DNA of 64,000 nt, from the NCBI RefSeq assembly GCF_000383415.1, contig NZ_KB911260.1:1-64000 (forward strand), written 5' to 3'. This DNA is from Hyphomicrobium zavarzinii ATCC 27496 (GTDB lineage Bacteria > Pseudomonadota > Alphaproteobacteria > Rhizobiales > Hyphomicrobiaceae). The stretch's first letter is position 1. Every line of letters begins with the position of its first letter. The translations under genes and the position numbers were made by a program. The notes under the pieces were generated by a model. The model did not search any database and had not been told where the DNA came from. It was given only the letters and a program-made list of their open reading frames with translations. Shown here piece by piece: positions 56,254-64,000 of the stretch.

Positions 56254-56580
56254 ATTCCTTGAGCAGGCCGGGTGCGGCGGGTTAGCTGACGGCTGACCGC
56301 CTGCCGATTTGTGTTGTCATGTGGCTTTGCCACATCGTTGCCCACTATGGCGCTTAGCTTGGAGCGCGGTGGGAGTCCCACACACAACTTTGCATATGCG
56401 GGTATGCAGCTCTGTCAGGGCGCGGGTGGTCCTTGGCAGATGCAGCTCTACGAACGCCTCGTTGCGCGGGTACGCACCGAGGCCGGGGAGGCCGTTTCTG
56501 CGGGCTCCTCAGTCGGGGACGGCGTCCATGCGGGTCGGATGCTGGAAGTGCTTGTCGTGGTGTGCGTAGGGAGTGGCGTA
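56254..56580. other. tolC-popZ1 intergenic region, 327 bp
   Basis: Contains the hairpin at 56319 and otherwise nothing recognisable. The frame of the first PopZ-like gene is open back to 56311, but the sequence there has no family similarity that I can see. Confidence 0.5.
56319..56335 (+). terminator. Short hairpin after tolC
   Basis: ATGTGGC-TTT-GCCACAT, 65 bp beyond the tolC stop, forms a perfect 7-bp stem. There is no T-run, so it may be a weak terminator. Confidence 0.35.
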
Positions 56581-57606
56581 ATGAACATGACAGAGAAGAA
56601 CGGCCAGCCGAGTATGGAGGAGATCCTGGCGTCGATTCGCCGGATCATCGCCGAGGAACCGGCAGGGCCGCATCCGAACAGTGAGCTTCGTGGCACGCCG
56701 ATCATGCTCAAGGGCGATGGGGTGCTCGAGGATGCCGGCGATTTCGATCTGCCCGCAATTTTCAGGTCTTCCCCGCCCGCGCAGACGGAGCGTCCGACTC
56801 CGTTGCTTGGCCGTCTGACCGACGCCATCCGCGGTGCGACCGCGGCACAGCCGGAGCCGCGCGGCACGTTCAATGGCGAAGAACTCGTCCACGCGGATGC
56901 CGTCGAGGGGGGAGCGCTTTCGTCCGAGCCGGCCTACACCTATTCGGGGCTGAGCTCGCTCAAGCCCGTGCGGCCCGCCGATGCCGGGCCCGCCAATCCT
57001 GCGCATTATATGGACGGCGCGCCGTTCACGCCGGAATCACCACCTGTCGCGCATCAGGCGGCGGCTGTTCAGCCGACCGCGTCGGCCGGGCCTTCGGGAC
57101 CGGAGCCGAAACGGCAGATGGCCGCTTTCAAAGACACGCACTTCCTGCGTATGAGCGCGCCGACGGCCGCTGTGCCAGCTCCCGCTGCTATTCCGGCTCC
57201 GGCTGTTCCGCCGGTGGTTGAAGCAGCGCCGCTTCCGGCACCGGAGCCTGTGACGCCGGTTGATTTCAGCGCGATTATTCCGGGCCAGTTCGACCGGTCT
57301 GCGCTCGCGGCTGGGCAGACCCCGCCTCCGATCGCCGATCCGGTAGCGGTACCGCCGCCAGTCGCGGCGGCACCCACGGTCGTCGCCATGCCGCCCCCTC
57401 CGCCGCTCCCGGGCGAACCCGTGCACAACGCGCTGGTGGTGGCCGGAGCCCAGGGTCACGAGGAAACGGGCTCGATCGAGGACACGACTGCCGATCTGCT
57501 CCGGCCGATGCTCCGTCAGTGGCTTGCCGACAACATGCCGCGCATGGTGGAAAAAGCCCTTCACATCGAGATCGCGGAGAGCGTGAAGCTACCGAAGAAG
57601 CCGTAA
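56581..57606 (+). CDS. PopZ-like polar organising protein (DUF2497), copy 1
   Basis: A 341-residue protein with the two conserved ends of the PopZ/DUF2497 family. The N-terminal helix is SMEEILASIRRIIAEE, which binds client proteins in Caulobacter PopZ, and the C-terminal oligomerisation region is DTTADLLRPMLRQWLADNMP followed by RMVEKALHIEIAES. Between them lies a Pro/Ala-rich disordered linker of about 230 residues. PopZ forms polar condensates that anchor the chromosome origin and cell-cycle proteins. The ATG at 56581 was chosen by alignment to copy 2. A second copy follows 238 bp downstream. Confidence 0.85.
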   Translation: MNMTEKNGQPSMEEILASIRRIIAEEPAGPHPNSELRGTPIMLKGDGVLEDAGDFDLPAIFRSSPPAQTERPTPLLGRLTDAIRGATAAQPEPRGTFNGEELVHADAVEGGALSSEPAYTYSGLSSLKPVRPADAGPANPAHYMDGAPFTPESPPVAHQAAAVQPTASAGPSGPEPKRQMAAFKDTHFLRMSAPTAAVPAPAAIPAPAVPPVVEAAPLPAPEPVTPVDFSAIIPGQFDRSALAAGQTPPPIADPVAVPPPVAAAPTVVAMPPPPPLPGEPVHNALVVAGAQGHEETGSIEDTTADLLRPMLRQWLADNMPRMVEKALHIEIAESVKLPKKP

Positions 57607-57844
57607 GCCGGGATCGGGCCGCTTGGTGCGAAATACCGCTTTTCTGCCTCTAAAACGTCGCATGCACCGGTGAGCATAAGGCGTTGAAGAGTGCGGATAG
57701 GGTGGTGGAGACGCATTGAAGCCGGCCCATTGCCGGGGTACGTCTTCCCTTTGAGGCGAAATTCATAATGCGCACTTCCGATCGCCGTCGGCCATGTGGC
57801 GTGGGGCAGGACGGCGCGGGCGCTCATCGGGCGGTAGGTAGGGC

Positions 57845-59377
57845 ATGAACAGACCGGACAAAGCCGGCGAGCCGAGCATGGAAGAGATTCTGGCGTCGAT
57901 CCGCCAGATCATTGCCGACGAGCCGTCGACCGATCGGCCGGCATCCGCCGCTGAGGTTGCCGGGGGCGCTGGGCTCGCTTCCTCTCCGGATCGCGGCCCG
58001 GCTGGGGCTTCCTTGACGGACGACAACCGGCCGCCGCTGCTCGACCGCTTGAGCGGCGTGCTGAGGAGCGGGTCGCTGCCGCCCACCAAGCCACTCGGGT
58101 CGAAGCGGCCGCTGTCGTTCGATCAGGATCTCGCCGACATGTTCGACGAGGACGAGGCGAATGCCGTCGCCGCGCCGAAGCCCGACATCCGCGTGCCTCC
58201 GGAGCTCTCCGTTTCCGCTCAGCCCAAGGCGGCGGAGACGAGCGCTGCCAGTGCCGCTAAGCCCGAGGTCGACGGAGCCTCCGCGCTTCCGCCTCAGCTC
58301 GCACCCTCGAAGCCGTTCGTTCCGCCGCTTCCGTTCGGTGGTTCCGATCCGCAGGAGAAGGAGCCCGCTGCGCCGCTCGCGCCGCGCAGCTTCGGTTTTC
58401 CGCCGCTTAGAAAGCAGGGCTTCATTCCGCAAACGACGCCGGTGCTTCCGCCGCTTCCGCCGACCGACACCAAGGCCGAGCTTGCGGTTGGGGCGTCCGC
58501 ATCGGCGGGCACCGGGCCCTCGGCCGAGGATGCGTTGAAGCGCTTGTCGGGATTCGGCGCTGTCGTGCCTGGAGAGATCGCTGCGACGCCCAGCTCGCCT
58601 CAGCCCTCAACGGGCCTGTTCGGCGCTCCGGCGCTGGGCTCTGCCGATGCGGGTTCGGGCAGTGCGGGTGTGCGCGCGCCCGAGCTTTCCCTCAATGCCG
58701 ACCGGGCTCCGGCCAGCGATCCGGTTTCCTCCCCCCCATCGCCCGCGCCGCCGCTCGCAACACCGGCTCCGTTGCGTGCGGGCTTTATCGACAGCATCGC
58801 CGATCGTCCGCTGCCCGAGGTCTCGCCTGCCGTGGCGGATGTGAAGCCTGCGGAAGAGCCCAAGCTGCCGCCTTTGTCGCCGGCGCCGCTCGCCACCGAC
58901 AAGATCTTCGACGAGCGTCCGCTGCCGTCGTTCTCGGGCGTCACTGCCCCGGCCACTGCCACGCTGCCTCAGGCGAGCGTCAGTCCGTCCGCCGAGCTGC
59001 CGCGCTATGCGGCCAGCGCCGATACGGCGGCCGTCGCGGCCCAGGCGCTCGATGCGCTGGCACAAGGACTTGCTGCCTCGGCGGCGGCCTCGGCCGTTTC
59101 GTCTGCGGCGGCAGGGTCTGCCATCCCGCTGACGCCGGTCGTCGAGCCGTCCGCTCCCGTCGTGCACCCTGCGCCATTGGCGTCTGCCAACGCGCTTCAG
59201 CCCGCGGCTCCGGTGAACGCCGCGCCGCCGCGCACCCTCGAAGACGCGGTCGCCGACATGCTGAGACCCATGCTGCAGCAATGGGTTGCCGACAATATGC
59301 CGCGCATCATCGAGAAAGCGCTCAGGGTCGAGATGGCCAAATCGATGAAGCCGGGCTCCAAGCCACCGGGAACCTGA
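57845..59377 (+). CDS. PopZ-like polar organising protein (DUF2497), copy 2
   Basis: A 510-residue paralogue of the preceding gene product. The ends are the same type (SMEEILASIRQIIADEP, and DAVADMLRPMLQQWVADNMP followed by RIIEKALRVEMAKSM), but the disordered Pro/Ala/Ser-rich linker is about 400 residues, much longer than in Caulobacter PopZ (177 residues in all). The position just before valS is the usual one for DUF2497 genes in this order, so this is probably the ancestral copy and copy 1 the duplicate, or the reverse. Linker length may tune condensate properties. Confidence 0.87.
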   Translation: MNRPDKAGEPSMEEILASIRQIIADEPSTDRPASAAEVAGGAGLASSPDRGPAGASLTDDNRPPLLDRLSGVLRSGSLPPTKPLGSKRPLSFDQDLADMFDEDEANAVAAPKPDIRVPPELSVSAQPKAAETSAASAAKPEVDGASALPPQLAPSKPFVPPLPFGGSDPQEKEPAAPLAPRSFGFPPLRKQGFIPQTTPVLPPLPPTDTKAELAVGASASAGTGPSAEDALKRLSGFGAVVPGEIAATPSSPQPSTGLFGAPALGSADAGSGSAGVRAPELSLNADRAPASDPVSSPPSPAPPLATPAPLRAGFIDSIADRPLPEVSPAVADVKPAEEPKLPPLSPAPLATDKIFDERPLPSFSGVTAPATATLPQASVSPSAELPRYAASADTAAVAAQALDALAQGLAASAAASAVSSAAAGSAIPLTPVVEPSAPVVHPAPLASANALQPAAPVNAAPPRTLEDAVADMLRPMLQQWVADNMPRIIEKALRVEMAKSMKPGSKPPGT

Positions 59378-59428
59378 CCTTCAGCCATATCCGCCACCGC
59401 CCAGGCTCTCTGCGGCTTCGCCGCCGGA

Positions 59429-59454
59429 CGCAAAGGGCGTGTCCGCCCTTTGCG
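59429..59454 (+). terminator. Strong hairpin between popZ-like copy 2 and valS
   Basis: CGCAAAGGGCG (59429-59439) pairs perfectly with CGCCCTTTGCG (59444-59454) over a TGTC loop. No T-run follows. It lies 52 bp after the stop of the PopZ-like gene. Confidence 0.5.
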
Positions 59455-59582
59455 CTCACGATTGACAGGCGGCAAGCGGGTTCGTAGGACGCCACAACCC
59501 TATTTGTCGTGCTCGCCCCGGGAAATCCGATTTCCCGTGCCGGCCAGCACTCTGTTTCATTGCGAAAAGGCTCGCGCGACCC

Positions 59583-62345
59583 ATGCTCGAAAAGACTTAT
59601 CAGCCCGCTGAGATCGAGCCGCGCATCAACGAGGAGTGGAACAAGGCAGATGCCTTCCGCTGCGGACGAGCGGATCGCAAAGATGCCGCCGCCTACTCGA
59701 TCGTCATTCCGCCGCCGAACGTCACCGGCTCGCTCCACATGGGGCACGCCCTCAACAACACGCTGCAGGACGTGCTCGTGCGCTTCGAGCGTATGCGCGG
59801 GAAGGACGTGCTCTGGCAGCCGGGCATGGATCATGCCGGTATCGCTACGCAGATGGTCGTCGAACGTCAGTTGATGGAGCGCCAGCAGCCGAGCCGCCGG
59901 GAGCTCGGCCGCGAGGAGTTCGTGCGGCGCGTCTGGGACTGGAAAGAGCAGTCGGGCGGAATGATCGTCAACCAGCTCAAGCGGCTCGGCGCGTCCTGCG
60001 ACTGGTCCAGAGAGCGCTTCACGATGGACGAGGGGCTTTCGCGCGCTGTCGTGAAGGTGTTCGTCGAGCTTTACCGCAAGGGGCTCATCTACAAGGACAA
60101 GCGTCTCGTCAACTGGGACCCGAAGTTCCAGACCGCGATCTCGGATCTCGAGGTCGTGCAGGTCGAGAAGAAGGGCTCGTTCGCGTGGGTGGATGGAGAT
60201 CCCGAGAAGCCGTTCGACGGTGACGCGCTGGCGAAGGTTCTGAAGAAGGATCCTTCCGGGCACATGTATCATTTCCGCTATCCGCTGGCGGAGAAGGTCG
60301 CGGGCTACGACAAGGATTACATCATCGTCGCGACGACGCGGCCCGAGACCATGCTCGGCGATACGGGCGTGGCCGTGCATCCCGAGGACGAGCGCTACGA
60401 GGCGCTGATCAAGGCGGGCGCCAAGGTGCGCCTGCCGCTCGTCGGGCGCGAAATTCCGATCGTCGCCGACACGTACTCCGATCCCGAGAAAGGGACGGGC
60501 GCGGTGAAGATCACGCCTGCGCACGACTTCAACGACTTCGAGGTTGGCAAGCGGCACAACCTCGAGAAGATCAACGTGCTCGATGCGTTCGGCAAGCTGA
60601 CGGACGACGTGCCGGAGGCCTACCGCGGGCTCGACCGTTTCGAGGCGAGGAAGCGCGTCGTCGCCGATCTCGCGGCGCTGGGCCTGCTCGCCAAGATCGA
60701 GCCGACCACGCACACGGTGCCGCACGGCGACCGCTCGAACGACATCATCGAGCCGTGGCTGACGGACCAGTGGTACGTGAACGCGGGCGAGCTTGCGAAG
60801 CCCGCCATCGCCGCCGTCGAGACCGGCAAGACGCAGTTCGTGCCGAAGAACTGGGAGAAGACCTACTTCGAGTGGATGCGCAACATCCAGCCCTGGTGCA
60901 TCTCGCGCCAGCTCTGGTGGGGACATCAGATACCGGCCTGGTACGGGCCGGACGGCCATGTGTTCGTCGGGCCCGACGAGGCGGATGCCAAGGCTCAGGC
61001 CGCCAAGCACTACGGAAAGGATGAGGCCCTGACGCGCGACGAGGACGTGCTCGACACGTGGTTCTCCTCGGCGCTGTGGCCGTTCTCGACGCTGGGCTGG
61101 CCGGATGAGACGGCCGAGCTCAAGCGCTACTATCCGACGAGCGTGCTCGTCACCGGCTTCGACATCATCTTCTTCTGGGTCGCCCGCATGATGATGATGG
61201 GCGAGCACTTCATGAAGGAGGTGCCGTTCCACGACATCTACATCCATGCCCTCGTGCGCGACGAGAAGGGGCAGAAGATGTCGAAATCGAAGGGGAACGT
61301 GATCGATCCCCTGCAGCTCATCGACAAGTATGGCGCGGATGCGTTGCGCTTCACGCTTGCGGCCATGGCTGCGCAGGGACGCGACATCAAGCTCGCGCCG
61401 CAGCGCGTCGAGGGTTATCGCAACTTTGCGACCAAGCTCTGGAACGCGGCGCGCTTCGGCGAGATGAACGAGTGTGTGCGCCAGTTCGATTTCGATCCGC
61501 ACGCCGTCAAGCACACGCTCAACCGCTGGATCGTGGGGGAGACCGAGCGCGCGGCGAATGCCGTGACCTCCGGTCTCGAAGCCTACAAATTCAACGAGGC
61601 GGCAGGGGCCATCTACGAGTTCGTCTGGGGTGTCTACTGCGACTGGTACCTGGAGCTGATCAAGCCGATCCTCGCCGGTGACGACGAGGAGGCGATCGTG
61701 GAGACGCGCGCCTGCACGGCGTGGGTGCTCGACCAGTGCCTCAAGCTCCTCCATCCGTTCATGCCCTTCATCACGGAGGAGCTGTGGGCGCACATGGTGG
61801 AGCACGGTGAGCGCCGCCTGACGCTGCTCTGCCTCTCCGAGTGGCCGCGCCTCTCGGGGCTCTCCAGCGCGGAGGCCGACGAGGAGATCGGCTGGGTCGT
61901 GAAGCTGGTGTCGGACGTGCGTTCGGTGCGCACCGAGATGAACATTCCGGCAGGTGCGAAGATCCCGCTCGTCATCACGGGCGCGAGCGAGGCGACGATC
62001 GCGCGGGCGCGCCGTCACGACGAGACGATCCGCAGGCTCGCGCGCCTCGACGGTATCGCGTTCGCGGAGGCTGCACCGAAGGGGGCTGCTCTCATCGTGA
62101 TCGGCGAGGCGACGGTGGCCCTGCCGCTCGATGGCGTGATCGACATGAGCGCTGAGCGCAAGCGTCTCCAGAAGGAGATCGAGAAAGCCGAGGGCGATCG
62201 CAACAAGGCGGCGACCTGGCTCGCGAACGAAGCGAATGTCGCCAAGTCGCCGGAGCACGTGGTCGAGCTCAATCGCGAGCGCGTCGCGGAAGCGGGCGAC
62301 CGGATCCAGCGCCTCACGGCGGCGCTGAAGCGGATCGAGGGCTAG
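59583..62345 (+). CDS. valS: Valyl-tRNA synthetase
   Basis: A 920-residue class Ia aminoacyl-tRNA synthetase. The HIGH-type motif is in PPPNVTGSLHMGHALNNT, the KMSKS motif in GQKMSKSKGNVIDP, the editing (CP1) domain has TTRPETMLGDTGVAVHPEDE, and a C-terminal coiled-coil tRNA-binding arm (ERKRLQKEIEKAEGDRNKA) ends the protein, as in ValRS. It charges tRNA-Val in the cytoplasm. The start at 59583 fits the family N terminus (LEKTYQPAEIEPRINEEW). Confidence 0.97.
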   Translation: MLEKTYQPAEIEPRINEEWNKADAFRCGRADRKDAAAYSIVIPPPNVTGSLHMGHALNNTLQDVLVRFERMRGKDVLWQPGMDHAGIATQMVVERQLMERQQPSRRELGREEFVRRVWDWKEQSGGMIVNQLKRLGASCDWSRERFTMDEGLSRAVVKVFVELYRKGLIYKDKRLVNWDPKFQTAISDLEVVQVEKKGSFAWVDGDPEKPFDGDALAKVLKKDPSGHMYHFRYPLAEKVAGYDKDYIIVATTRPETMLGDTGVAVHPEDERYEALIKAGAKVRLPLVGREIPIVADTYSDPEKGTGAVKITPAHDFNDFEVGKRHNLEKINVLDAFGKLTDDVPEAYRGLDRFEARKRVVADLAALGLLAKIEPTTHTVPHGDRSNDIIEPWLTDQWYVNAGELAKPAIAAVETGKTQFVPKNWEKTYFEWMRNIQPWCISRQLWWGHQIPAWYGPDGHVFVGPDEADAKAQAAKHYGKDEALTRDEDVLDTWFSSALWPFSTLGWPDETAELKRYYPTSVLVTGFDIIFFWVARMMMMGEHFMKEVPFHDIYIHALVRDEKGQKMSKSKGNVIDPLQLIDKYGADALRFTLAAMAAQGRDIKLAPQRVEGYRNFATKLWNAARFGEMNECVRQFDFDPHAVKHTLNRWIVGETERAANAVTSGLEAYKFNEAAGAIYEFVWGVYCDWYLELIKPILAGDDEEAIVETRACTAWVLDQCLKLLHPFMPFITEELWAHMVEHGERRLTLLCLSEWPRLSGLSSAEADEEIGWVVKLVSDVRSVRTEMNIPAGAKIPLVITGASEATIARARRHDETIRRLARLDGIAFAEAAPKGAALIVIGEATVALPLDGVIDMSAERKRLQKEIEKAEGDRNKAATWLANEANVAKSPEHVVELNRERVAEAGDRIQRLTAALKRIEG

Positions 62346-62370
62346 AGGCTGATCCGGCACTCTGCATGAG

Positions 62371-62400
62371 CCACTCTCCCCGCGAAGACGGGGAGAGTGG
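62371..62400. terminator. Hairpin between the convergent valS and MBL genes
   Basis: CCACTCTCCCC (62371-62381) pairs with GGGGAGAGTGG (62390-62400) with an 8-nt loop, in the 66-bp space between the two convergent stops. It lacks a T-run but is well placed to end both transcripts. Confidence 0.6.
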
Positions 62401-62411
62401 ACATGGCAAGT

Positions 62412-63536
62412 TTACCGCTGCGTATCGGGCTCGGGGATGCGGAACGAGGCGCGGAGCCATTTCATCATGGCGGGCTCGCGTGCATCCGGGCTCACGGCGG
62501 CCCGCGCACGATATTGCTCGAGCTCTCTGCCGGTCAGGGCGGCCGCGGGGCCGCGCAATTCGTGCGAGCCGGTCTCTGCTGGCGCGAACGATGCCTTGTG
62601 GATCAGCGATGGTGTTTCCGCGCGGCGTTGCTTGCCGACATTGAGGACGGTGCCGGCGCCGGCATACGCGTAGCTCTCGCCGAACGTCTCGATCAAAGCC
62701 GCGAAGGTCGGCTCGCCGGTGCAGTGGCCCGGCGCGATGTTGGCGATCTTCCATTTGTCGCGCAGGGAAGCCGCGATCGTGGCGATGCTCTCGTCGGGGG
62801 CGTTGACGAGGTGGAAGCCGCCGAGCACGTAGTGGATCTTCGGATTGATGGCGCTCGCGGCCTCGACGATCTTCTCGATGCCGGGGTGCGAGCAGCCGAC
62901 CACGAGCACGATGCCCTCGGGCGTGTCGACGGCGAGCGAGATTTCCTTGAGCTCCAGCGTGCCTTTCTGATCGGAGACGAGTGCGATCAGCCAGATGCCG
63001 GGCGCGATCTCGGTGGTCTTGTCGATGGCCTCGATATTGGCACCGTCCCAGGCTGTGCCAAACTTCAATGTCTCGTCCGGCTTGCCGTCGTAATAGCGCT
63101 GCTCGGGCGGGAGCTTGTCGTTCTTGCGATAGAAGCTCGACGGCAGCGATGAGCCATAAACGCCGAAGCCTTCCTTGGGTCCGTAGATCTTGACCTTCGG
63201 ATTGACCTTCAGAATTTCGGCCAGCCCCGCGAAATGATCCGAGTGGCGATGCGACTGGACGATGAAATCCAGGGTCGAGAAATCGACGCCCTTTGCTTTG
63301 GCATTGGCGAGAAACACCGCGGCATTGTTGCCGGTGTCAAACAGGATCTTCTTGCCCGCAATCTCGACGAGGGCCGAAAAGCCCCAGTCCTTGCGGACGC
63401 TCGCGTCCTTGCCGAATGCGTCGTAGAGCACCGTCACGCGGGCGGGGGAGGTCTCAGATTGGGCAAGTGCCGGAGCAGCCGGCACTGCTAGCAGCGCGGC
63501 GAGCGACAGGCCGCGCGCGAATTTCGATGGGGTCAT
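62412..63536 (-). CDS. Secreted metallo-beta-lactamase-fold hydrolase
   Basis: A 374-residue protein. A signal peptide ends near APALAQ. The MBL fold follows: LYDAFGKDASVRKDWGFSAL, ILFDTGNNAAVF, the metal site QSHRHSDHFAGL (HxHxDH type with the first His kept), VVGCSHPG, LGGFHLVN and APGHCTGE. It belongs to the group annotated as dihydropterin-type phosphate synthase-like hydrolases, but export to the periplasm argues against a pterin role. The ATG at 63536 has GGAG nine bases upstream. It is convergent with valS. The substrate is unknown. Confidence 0.85.
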   Translation of the reverse strand: MTPSKFARGLSLAALLAVPAAPALAQSETSPARVTVLYDAFGKDASVRKDWGFSALVEIAGKKILFDTGNNAAVFLANAKAKGVDFSTLDFIVQSHRHSDHFAGLAEILKVNPKVKIYGPKEGFGVYGSSLPSSFYRKNDKLPPEQRYYDGKPDETLKFGTAWDGANIEAIDKTTEIAPGIWLIALVSDQKGTLELKEISLAVDTPEGIVLVVGCSHPGIEKIVEAASAINPKIHYVLGGFHLVNAPDESIATIAASLRDKWKIANIAPGHCTGEPTFAALIETFGESYAYAGAGTVLNVGKQRRAETPSLIHKASFAPAETGSHELRGPAAALTGRELEQYRARAAVSPDAREPAMMKWLRASFRIPEPDTQR

Positions 63537-63662
63537 CGTCAAAAGCTCCGAGGCGATCGCCGACCTCGCGGATCGGCGTTCCCGCGTAGCATTTAGGAGA
63601 GGGGCCGCTAACGAACTAATCCTGGAATGTAATTCAGGACGTGCTCGTGCGCCGAGGAGACC

Positions 63663-64000
63663 TCATACCGGATCTGCCGCGACCGGAACGGCGGCGTTCT
63701 GGACCGTGCGGAGGCGCAGCTCCGTGAGCTTCCATTCGAGGCCCCGGAGCTGCAACAGTCCGATGTAATGGCGGGTCGGATCGTTGCGGTCGGCCATCTC
63801 GATCTCGAACTCGGTCGGTGAGTGGAATTCGGCGCGCTTGATGCGCGACCAGAACCCCTTGAGGCGCTCATGCCAGGGGAGAGCCGCCACCGCGGCCGCG
63901 TCGCCCGAGATGTTTTCGCGGTAGAACTGGCGCGCTCCGAAGAGCTGCGGCAGGCCTTCGGGCGTCACGTAGCTCCGGATCATGCTGTCGATGGCGCTGC
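63663..64000 (-). CDS. C-terminal part of an unrecognised protein (DUF2939-like?), runs off right edge
   Basis: A frame open to the end of the window, reading SAIDSMIRSYVTPEGLPQLF and then a region with FWSRIKRAEFHSPTEFEIEM and GLLQLRGLEWKLTELRLR. The VTPEGL segment is reminiscent of DUF2939 proteins (often lipid-anchored or membrane-linked, function unknown), but the match is weak and the N terminus lies outside. It ends at 63663, followed by 126 bp before the MBL gene on the same strand. Confidence 0.6.
   Translation of the reverse strand, partial: SAIDSMIRSYVTPEGLPQLFGARQFYRENISGDAAAVAALPWHERLKGFWSRIKRAEFHSPTEFEIEMADRNDPTRHYIGLLQLRGLEWKLTELRLRTVQNAAVPVAADPV

Noticed and set aside
56311-56580. 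N-terminal extension of the first PopZ-like protein
   Set aside because: The frame is open, but the extension lacks family similarity, whereas MNMTEKNGQPSMEEILASI aligns well with copy 2 starting at its own ATG.
59322-62360. A 1012-codon open frame opposite valS
   Set aside because: The plus strand is unmistakably valyl-tRNA synthetase; the antisense frame is low-complexity Arg/His/Asp-rich and has no family features.

Overview
The window looks like a chromosomal segment of a GC-rich, methylotrophic alphaproteobacterium of the Hyphomicrobiales, most likely Hyphomicrobium or a close relative. The main evidence is a trimethylamine dehydrogenase gene and a dimethylamine dehydrogenase gene, an ETF pair very like that of methylamine-grown methylotrophs, and the pcm-tolC-popZ-like-valS gene order typical of this order. 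No phage, insertion sequence, CRISPR array or rRNA was seen. Two tRNA genes (Asn, Cys) are present.

Layout. 1-5.0 kb (minus strand): the start of a mannose-1-phosphate guanylyltransferase, a PPK2 polyphosphate kinase, and a compact envelope operon (GT39, PAP2, GT2, LAB_N) that looks like a lipid A/LPS decoration cassette. 5.4-9.4 kb: one open frame that joins a GT4 glycosyltransferase to a complete autotransporter. 9.5-10.0 kb: a guanine deaminase-type enzyme.

10.3-23.1 kb is the methylated-amine region. It holds tmd, a membrane Fe-S ETF dehydrogenase (EtfD/DgcB type), an LRV/HEAT-like repeat protein, etfB, etfA, a terminator, an APC permease on the opposite strand, dmd and a small cupin. 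The two dehydrogenases can be told apart by residue 60 (Tyr in tmd, Gln in dmd). Electrons probably run TMA or DMA -> dehydrogenase -> ETF -> EtfD-like protein -> quinone. The APC/dmd intergenic region carries a 16-bp perfect palindrome directly beside an FNR/FixK-type box.

23.2-27.3 kb: a NarX/NarL-like kinase-regulator pair and a divergent membrane PAS-only protein whose start codon overlaps that of the kinase. 27.3-33.4 kb: a TonB siderophore receptor with a small membrane protein and a PepSY protein, then an EEP-family hydrolase.

33.4-43.6 kb (all minus) is a stress island: a PCM-erythromycin esterase fusion, DUF2267, Hsp20, CBS, UspA, a phasin-like protein, an MgtA-type ATPase, a host-attachment-type protein and a second two-component system. 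FixK/FNR-type boxes lie upstream of two of its operons, which suggests induction at low oxygen.

43.8-49.5 kb: a small membrane protein, a periplasmic cupin, a PQQ-dehydrogenase-like protein, an LTA-synthase-like sulfatase-fold enzyme and a diacylglycerol kinase-family protein. 49.5-54.5 kb: tRNA-Asn, actP-yjcH, fabI, tRNA-Cys, a DUF1232 protein and pcm. 54.8-64 kb: tolC, two tandem PopZ-like genes, valS, a secreted metallo-beta-lactamase-fold protein and the end of an unrecognised gene.
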